Source: Bacteroidales bacterium (lineage in GTDB: Bacteria > Bacteroidota > Bacteroidia > Bacteroidales > UBA932). Taken from it: 10,717 bases of DNA. The translations under genes were made by a program, and so were the position numbers. The stretch lies in NCBI GenBank assembly GCA_017615135.1, contig JAGAAU010000095.1, forward strand, positions 1-10,717. The letters are read 5' to 3'. Within the stretch, counting starts at the first letter, position 1, and each line of letters begins with the position of its first letter. Under the pieces are notes generated by a model. That model saw nothing but the letters and a program-made list of their open reading frames with translations, searched no databases and was not told where the DNA came from. Positions 6,390-10,717 of the stretch are shown piece by piece.

Positions 6390-8831
6390 TTATTTGCCGT
6401 CCCAGTAATAGTTGCCTGAAAGGCTGACCATTGAAACATATCCCTTCTTGTCGTAATCCGTGGCAAAGGAGGGTGAATAGATGTAGTTCTCGTATGTAGA
6501 CGCCGTAACCGTCTCTTCAAGGTCCAGTTTAGGCGTACTCGAACTGTTATAGGCAAACAGGTTGGCGTTCAGATTGAACACACCTCCGAATCCGCTGCCG
6601 GTCACCTCGGTACCCTGAATCCTGAGAAGGCCAGGATAGATACCACCGTCGGTATTCTGCTGTGTACTCAGGCTGAAGCCCAAAGAATAGTTGCCGGGGG
6701 TATATCTTTCTGTACGTAAAGCGTACAAGGTAGCGTAGAACTTGCAGTCTGCAATCTTAAAGGTGGAAATTGCATAACCGATTCCGGCAGAAACCGCATA
6801 TACCTGCCGCTTGGAGGTTCCGACCTGAGGAGAATTAACCGTACACCCGGTAAAATCGGCGTAGGAAGCAAAACCGCAAAGCCCGCCGGCAACCGAGCAA
6901 AGGGCGGAGCGGGAATATTTCTGCTCGTGCGGAATGACCTTGCCGGTATTGACGCAGTTTTCAACTGCTATGTGCTGCGCTTTCTTCCCGTTGAGAATGC
7001 CTGCGATACCGCCCGCGAAGGCTTTGTAGCAGTCGTCAGACGAACAGGTACTCACCATGTCGTTGCTTACGTCGCCGCTGTTGGTACAGTTGCGCACCGC
7101 GATATAATAGCAGTCGATATCGGCAGGAGAAGGCCTGGAGGACGGGGAATACCATGGCAGCTTATTGTCGGAGTTGTATTTTATCACGGCACCCACTATT
7201 CCGCCAACGCCGGAAAGAGTAGCCTTGGAGTTTGTAGGAGCCGCCGAATAAGCCAGCGAAACCTTGCCCGTATTGGCGCATCCATCCACCGTAAGGAAGT
7301 TTTCCGCATCGCCGCCAAGAACGGTGCCGACTATTCCGCCATACCCCATATTGGCTGCAGAGGCGGCGGTGCCGGCAGCTTTTATCACGACCAAGCTGAG
7401 ATTGCCGTTATTAGTGCATCCACTGATAAGGCAGGGTGCCTGAGGGATGCAGGTTGCAACGATTCCGGCAGCCGTAAAAGCCCTGTCACCTGTATTGACG
7501 TCTATGCTGAGGTGCAGGTCGCCGTTATTGACACAGTTCACTACACTTCCTCCGTTCATTGTACGCACTATTGCTGCGCCTACCGTCTTTGTAGTTCCGG
7601 CACCATCCAGGGAACAATCGTTTATACAATTCTCCACCAGACCTTCACCGGCAAGGGTAGAGACGAAAACTGCCGCTCCCGCATTGGCCGGATCGGCCGC
7701 TACGTTCTTACCGGCCAATCTGAGATTCTTGACCGCACCTGTCAGGGTTCCTATAAGGGGCGAGTTGCCCGCAGTCTGGGTGAGAGTGTGACCATGTCCG
7801 TCGAGGACTGCATCGAAACTGTCGAGTTTGGCAAGGGAAGCAGTCTCGAAGTCTGCCATTATATCCACCGTACCGGCCTTGCTCAGCCACTCGGACTGCC
7901 AGTCGCCGCCTGAATTGAGCGCAGCAGCGAATTCCTGCCAGTCTTCAGCGCTGATGATTTCGCGGGCATCGGGAACATATTCCTGAGTGTCGAAGAATGC
8001 AATGGAACCGGCCCCGATATTCAGCCCTGCAGCGGCACCTGCGGAAGGACGGAGCCAGAAGCAGCGCAGGACATGCTTGCGCGCATCGGTAAACCGGATA
8101 CTGAATCCGCCCGGATACGAACCGGCAGGGACAGTGAAGATAAATTTCCTGCCTTCCGGGCCAAGCGCGACTCCACCCTCCGGCAGAGTCATACTGATCG
8201 TTGCAGTTCCGGAGACAGCCGACAGGGCACCGGTTTCCGGGTTCAGGGAGAATTGACCTGCAATGGGCTCTCCCCCGATTGATGTAATGCTCAGGGAGGA
8301 AATCACGTCTGTACCATCGCTGTCCTTGAGAGTGATGCAGGCGGCGCCACAGAGATTTTTCAGGCTTACCTCACCATCTTCCGACGCGGAATAACCGTAG
8401 AGCATTGCCGCGCCTTTGGCAAAACTGCCGTCTACAAACTCCTGGGAAGCAGGGACGGAAATTGCGATATTGCCGCTTTCATCGAACTCCCCTGCAAACT
8501 CTGCCGGATAGAACACCCGGAAGGGAGCAGCGACATTCCTTACGTTGAAGGCGGCTTTAGCAAGCTTTTGCCCATCAGATACTGAAAGGGCGGATGAAGT
8601 GACTGAATTCACGCACACCCTGTCTCCGTCCGACCACCATACCGGCAGAACGGCAGAAGAGGCATCGCTTTCCAGCCAGGTCCTGGATTCGATACCGGAA
8701 GGTACCGCCAGGTTCAAAACGACATCGGCACCGTTTTCTTCAGATACCCCGCCGTCTTTCGTGCATGACAGAAATGACGGTAGCAGGCACTGAGCCAGAA
8801 CGGCGCAGACCAGAATTTTTTTCTTTATCAT
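6390..8831 (-). CDS. Large lipoprotein: fimbrillin-like N-terminal domain plus GLUG-like right-handed beta-helix
   Basis: The first gene of the operon, 813 residues. The signal peptide ends at Cys23 (SFLSC), followed by TKDGG, compatible with a Bacteroidetes surface-export tag. Residues about 35-285 look fimbrillin-like: VWWSDGDRVCVNS, FRVFYPAEF, FVDGSFAKGAAMLYGYS and GAACITLKD. After a bridging segment (AEDWQEFAAALNSG), residues about 340-670 carry short repeats in which a glycine-rich strand (GGIVGTV, GGIVGAV, GGIAGIL) alternates with a Cys-x-Asn-x-Gly turn (NCVNNGDL, GCTNNGNL, GCANTGKV, NCTNSGDV, NCVNTGKV). This is the GLUG-type pattern of a right-handed parallel beta-helix, a fold common in adhesins and polysaccharide-binding proteins. 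The remaining roughly 140 residues are not recognised. There is no obvious Shine-Dalgarno; the 5' leader is A-rich (GAAACAAATT). The likely role is capture of a surface ligand or attachment; the ligand is unknown. Confidence 0.87.
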   Translation of the reverse strand: MIKKKILVCAVLAQCLLPSFLSCTKDGGVSEENGADVVLNLAVPSGIESRTWLESDASSAVLPVWWSDGDRVCVNSVTSSALSVSDGQKLAKAAFNVRNVAAPFRVFYPAEFAGEFDESGNIAISVPASQEFVDGSFAKGAAMLYGYSASEDGEVSLKNLCGAACITLKDSDGTDVISSLSITSIGGEPIAGQFSLNPETGALSAVSGTATISMTLPEGGVALGPEGRKFIFTVPAGSYPGGFSIRFTDARKHVLRCFWLRPSAGAAAGLNIGAGSIAFFDTQEYVPDAREIISAEDWQEFAAALNSGGDWQSEWLSKAGTVDIMADFETASLAKLDSFDAVLDGHGHTLTQTAGNSPLIGTLTGAVKNLRLAGKNVAADPANAGAAVFVSTLAGEGLVENCINDCSLDGAGTTKTVGAAIVRTMNGGSVVNCVNNGDLHLSIDVNTGDRAFTAAGIVATCIPQAPCLISGCTNNGNLSLVVIKAAGTAASAANMGYGGIVGTVLGGDAENFLTVDGCANTGKVSLAYSAAPTNSKATLSGVGGIVGAVIKYNSDNKLPWYSPSSRPSPADIDCYYIAVRNCTNSGDVSNDMVSTCSSDDCYKAFAGGIAGILNGKKAQHIAVENCVNTGKVIPHEQKYSRSALCSVAGGLCGFASYADFTGCTVNSPQVGTSKRQVYAVSAGIGYAISTFKIADCKFYATLYALRTERYTPGNYSLGFSLSTQQNTDGGIYPGLLRIQGTEVTGSGFGGVFNLNANLFAYNSSSTPKLDLEETVTASTYENYIYSPSFATDYDKKGYVSMVSLSGNYYWDGK
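6819..7679 (-). repeat. Protein-level beta-helix repeats (GG-I-V-G strand plus C-x-N-x-G turn)
   Basis: Within the 813-residue lipoprotein, about seven degenerate units span residues 385-671. Cys-Asn turns start near residues 402, 433, 472, 518, 582, 626 and 663, about 31-64 residues apart. The last unit (GCTVNSPQ) has lost the Gly. Units differ in length because loops are inserted between strands, for example around residues 550-575. The repeats are seen in the translated protein and are not obvious as DNA repeats, so they look old rather than recently amplified. Confidence 0.65.
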
Positions 8832-8855
8832 AAGCTAGAATTTGTTTCAGTGTCT

Positions 8856-8870
8856 TATTGGTTAACAATA
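8856..8870. promoter_or_regulatory. Short inverted repeat at the predicted operon start (possible operator)
   Basis: Plus strand TATTG-GTTAA-CAATA: two perfect 5-bp arms around a 5-bp spacer, directly downstream of the -7 box and over the expected transcription start. It could be a regulator site, but AT-rich 5-bp arms also arise by chance. No regulator gene is visible in the window. Confidence 0.25.
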
Positions 8871-8878
8871 CAAAAATA
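8871..8878 (-). promoter_or_regulatory. Predicted -7 promoter element for the lipoprotein-susCD operon
   Basis: The minus strand reads TATTTTTG, a full match to the Bacteroidetes -7 consensus TAnnTTTG, 39 nt before the ATG at 8831. Initiation 5-7 nt downstream would give a leader of about 33 nt. The -33 side is weak: the nearest ATTG (8905-8902) is separated by 23 nt, longer than the usual 19-21. The element is also the T-run of the upstream terminator. It is the only consensus -7 match I see in the gap before the five-gene run. Confidence 0.45.
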
Positions 8879-8901
8879 CATCACGCGCGTTGCGCGTGAT
8901 G
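8872..8901 (-). terminator. Intrinsic terminator of the trigger factor transcript
   Basis: Bases 8879-8888 (CATCACGCGC) and 8892-8901 (GCGCGTGATG) form a perfect 10-bp GC-rich stem with a 3-nt loop. On the minus strand the stem is followed by TATTTTTG, a short T-run. It lies 51 nt after the trigger factor stop codon and before the next gene, where a terminator is expected. Read on the plus strand, the tail (CAATTATTTT) is a poorer T-run and no plus-strand gene leads into it. Confidence 0.75.
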
Positions 8902-8952
8902 CAATTATTTTCACAAAATATCAGATTATTCTTTCAGAATGGAATAATCGTT

Positions 8953-9960
8953 CTATTTCAGCTCACGGAATTTTTCGGAAGAAATCTTCTTATTCTTAAG
9001 GGTGACAGTCTGCTTGATCTTGTCCAGCACCTTACTGTCTTCTGCCTGCTCAATTATGCGGGAAAGCTGATTGCGGTCCTGCATCATATTGTTTACAGCG
9101 TCCTTAAGAAGGTCTGCGGGCACATCTGCCATTCCATACATCGCATACTGATAGCGCACGTAATTCTCTGCTTCGGTACGGAGGTCTGCCTCTTCAATCT
9201 TGAAGTCGAATTTACGCATGAGGCTGCCGCGCACGAGCTGCCACTTGAAGTCTTCGATGAAGGACGGGAACTGCTTCTCCACTTCCTCCTCGGTATATTT
9301 GTCTCCACCGCTCTGAAGGAGCCACCTCTTGAGGAAAGCCTCGGGAAGTTCAACCCCTGCCTTCTTAACGAAGTAATCCTTCAGGTCGTGGGTAAGCCGC
9401 CAAGCAGACTGGCTCTCGGCATCCTGGGAAAGACGGGCGTCAATTTCTTTTTCTATATCTTCATCGGATCTGGCCTCTCCCTTGCCTTCTTCCGCCTGTT
9501 TGGCATAAAACTCCTTATAGCTCTTCATAAGATTCTCTTTCATCTTGGCGTCGGGAGTAATCTTATAAACAGGGATTGAGTCATCTGCACTCACTTCCAC
9601 ATTCACCTCGGGAGAAAGCCCCAGGTCGAAGACAAAGGTAAAGTCCTTCCCCTCTTCCCAATCGAGTTCGGGCTGGTTAGCGCTCTGGATGGGCTCTCCG
9701 AGAATGTTCAGTTTATTGTCGCGTATAAAGGCATCCAGTTGTTCGCCTATTATCCCGTTTATAACCTCCGCCATAGCCTGTCCGCCATACACCTTCTTGA
9801 TAAGTGACATGGGAGCCATACCCTTGCGGAAACCCTTGAATTCCGCCTTCTTCTTCAGGCCTTTCAATTTTCCCTCAAGGGGAGCCGCATAATCCTCCGC
9901 TGCAATGACGAGTGTAAGCTCACTGTTCAGCGCATCGATTTTCTTTTCACTAATGTTCAT
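8953..9960 (-). CDS. tig: Trigger factor chaperone lacking the PPIase domain
   Basis: A 335-residue trigger factor. The protein binds the ribosome at the nascent-chain exit and shields new polypeptides. The N-terminal ribosome-binding domain is complete (about 1-120): the signature GFRKGMAP is at 43-50, the same place as in E. coli, and is followed by LIKKVYGG, LNILGEP and DFTFVFDLGLSPEV. After the linker helix (ITPDAKMKENLMKSYKEFYA, 134-153) the chain goes almost straight to the C-terminal helical arms (SDEDIEKEIDARLSQDAESQ..., GVELPEAFLKRWLL at 202-215, and on to 335). The FKBP-type PPIase domain, about 100 residues in E. coli between these two parts, is absent. The frame is intact and both flanks are well conserved, so this looks like domain loss rather than a broken gene. 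The gene follows the HD-domain gene by 14 nt and ends at the intrinsic terminator. No Shine-Dalgarno is evident. Confidence 0.93.
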   Translation of the reverse strand: MNISEKKIDALNSELTLVIAAEDYAAPLEGKLKGLKKKAEFKGFRKGMAPMSLIKKVYGGQAMAEVINGIIGEQLDAFIRDNKLNILGEPIQSANQPELDWEEGKDFTFVFDLGLSPEVNVEVSADDSIPVYKITPDAKMKENLMKSYKEFYAKQAEEGKGEARSDEDIEKEIDARLSQDAESQSAWRLTHDLKDYFVKKAGVELPEAFLKRWLLQSGGDKYTEEEVEKQFPSFIEDFKWQLVRGSLMRKFDFKIEEADLRTEAENYVRYQYAMYGMADVPADLLKDAVNNMMQDRNQLSRIIEQAEDSKVLDKIKQTVTLKNKKISSEKFRELK

Positions 9961-9974
9961 AATTGCTGATTATA

Positions 9975-10717
9975 TTATTTCTTAATATTGTTCTTGTCTT
10001 TTGGATAAGCTATACGCTCGTGATACAGATGCACGAGGTAAGACTTTATGACTTCCTTGACTGTTTCCATATCCTTTATGGAAATCTCGGAATCCGTGAA
10101 CTGGCCCTCGTCCATCTTGGCCTGCACAAGCTCGTCTACAAGGAGCGAATAATCTTCAGGGCTTGAGGGCTTGAGGGTGCGGGATGCCGCCTCTATCGTA
10201 TCGCAAAGCATCAGGATAACCTGCTCTTTGGTAGTGGGAGGCACTCCCGGATAAGTAAAGTCTTCACGGTCTGCAGGATTCCCGCCTTCAGAGACGTATT
10301 TGTCATAGAAATAGCGGGTTACAGTGGTCCCGTGATGAGTGATTATAAACTCCAGTATCACCTGGGGCAGACCATGCTTCCTTGCCAGTTCAACTCCGTC
10401 GGGAACGTGACGTATGATGTCTTTGGAGCTTTGCTTATAAGAAAGTCCATAATGGTATTTCTGGTCTTCCGCCTTACTGACAAGAGACTCGTTCTCCACG
10501 AAGCACTGAGGATTTGTCATCTTGCCTATGTCGTGATACATGGCCCCGGCCTTTACCAGCAGCGGGTTGGCACCGATAGCACGCGCTGCCGCCTCGGACA
10601 TATTCATCACCTGAAGTGAATGATGGAAGGTTCCCGGAGCTTTCAGTTCAAGTTCGCGCAGGAGCGGATTGGCAGTATCTGCAAGATCTCGCAGCCTGGA
10701 ATTGGACACCAGGTTGA
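9975..10717 (-). CDS. Membrane HD-domain phosphodiesterase, PgpH/YqfF-like (N-terminus outside window)
   Basis: The C-terminal cytosolic HD domain of a 7TM-HD protein. PgpH of this family hydrolyses the second messenger c-di-AMP. The segment SNSRLRDLADTANPLLRELE followed by KAPGTFHHSL is the typical entry to this domain. All metal-binding HD residues are visible, counting from the GTG at 10709: His29/30 (TFHHS), His59-Asp60 (YHDIGK), His101 (DIIRHVPDG), His125-His126 (THHGT) and Asp170 (LCDTIEA). The frame stays open to the right edge (codons for Leu and Asn precede the GTG), so the GTG is an internal valine and the 7TM part lies beyond the window. The protein ends in a short Lys/Asn-rich tail. 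The trigger factor gene follows after 14 nt, so they are probably co-transcribed. c-di-AMP specificity is inferred from family resemblance. Confidence 0.88.
   Translation of the reverse strand, partial: NLVSNSRLRDLADTANPLLRELELKAPGTFHHSLQVMNMSEAAARAIGANPLLVKAGAMYHDIGKMTNPQCFVENESLVSKAEDQKYHYGLSYKQSSKDIIRHVPDGVELARKHGLPQVILEFIITHHGTTVTRYFYDKYVSEGGNPADREDFTYPGVPPTTKEQVILMLCDTIEAASRTLKPSSPEDYSLLVDELVQAKMDEGQFTDSEISIKDMETVKEVIKSYLVHLYHERIAYPKDKNNIKK

Noticed and set aside
6927..7913. A 328-codon open frame on the plus strand
   Set aside because: It is antisense to the beta-helix lipoprotein, where repeated Gly/Asn/Ala codons keep the opposite strand free of stops. The product looks random.
5499..8831. 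A fimbrial (type V pilus) assembly operon
   Set aside because: Two proteins have fimbrillin-like regions, but no anchor, tip-set or assembly genes are present, one protein is fused to a beta-helix, and the run continues into susCD, so an uptake-associated surface role fits better.
8924..8949. A second hairpin after the trigger factor stop (GATTATTC ... GAATAATC)
   Set aside because: The 8-bp stem is AT-rich with a 10-nt loop, competes with a smaller ATTCT/AGAAT hairpin and has no T-run. The GC-rich stem at 8879-8901 explains termination better.
10707..10709. GTG as the start of the HD-domain protein
   Set aside because: The frame stays open upstream to the window edge and the protein would begin in the middle of a conserved segment, so this is an internal valine of a truncated view.
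1..10717. CRISPR arrays, tRNA/rRNA genes, insertion sequences or phage genes
   Set aside because: I saw no direct-repeat arrays, cloverleaf-like segments, transposase-like products or terminal repeats; the window is almost fully occupied by the seven genes.

Overview
This window comes from a Bacteroidota genome, most likely order Bacteroidales. The evidence is a SusC/RagA TonB-dependent outer-membrane protein next to a SusD/RagB lipoprotein, several short-signal lipoproteins with fimbrillin-like and BACON-type domains, a TAnnTTTG-type -7 promoter box, and almost no Shine-Dalgarno sequences. The moderate GC content and the number of fimbrillin-like lipoproteins would suit an uncultured gut or rumen lineage (Cryptobacteroides or Rikenellaceae-like), but I cannot fix the genus from sequence alone. 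All seven genes lie on the minus strand, so transcription runs from high to low coordinates. Both ends of the window cut through genes.

Right part (10717 to 8953): the C-terminal half of a membrane HD-domain phosphodiesterase (PgpH-like 7TM-HD family, probably c-di-AMP hydrolysing). It is followed after 14 nt by a short trigger factor, a ribosome-bound chaperone that appears to lack the whole central PPIase domain. A 121-nt intergenic region follows. It holds a strong intrinsic terminator whose T-run is also a perfect match to the Bacteroidetes -7 promoter element.

Left part (8831 to 1, continuing past the window): five tightly packed genes that look like one operon, with gaps of 12, 7, -1 and 11 nt. 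The order is: (1) an 813-aa lipoprotein with a fimbrillin-like N-terminus and a long beta-helix built from Cys-Asn-Gly turns; (2) a 292-aa fimbrillin/Mfa-like lipoprotein; (3) a 369-aa lipoprotein with a BACON domain and what looks like a catalytically degenerate endonuclease/exonuclease/phosphatase (EEP) fold; (4) SusC; (5) SusD, whose C-terminus is outside the window. Together they probably form a cell-surface binding and uptake machine: lipoproteins capture a ligand, SusD closes over SusC, and SusC imports it with TonB energy. Three lipoproteins precede susCD, which reverses the usual order. No glycan-degrading enzyme, sigma/anti-sigma pair or hybrid two-component regulator is seen in the window, so the substrate cannot be named.

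The points most worth a second look are the PPIase-less trigger factor, the degenerate EEP lipoprotein joined to susC by a stop-start overlap, the lipoprotein-first susCD layout, and the terminator/promoter overlay between the two transcription units.
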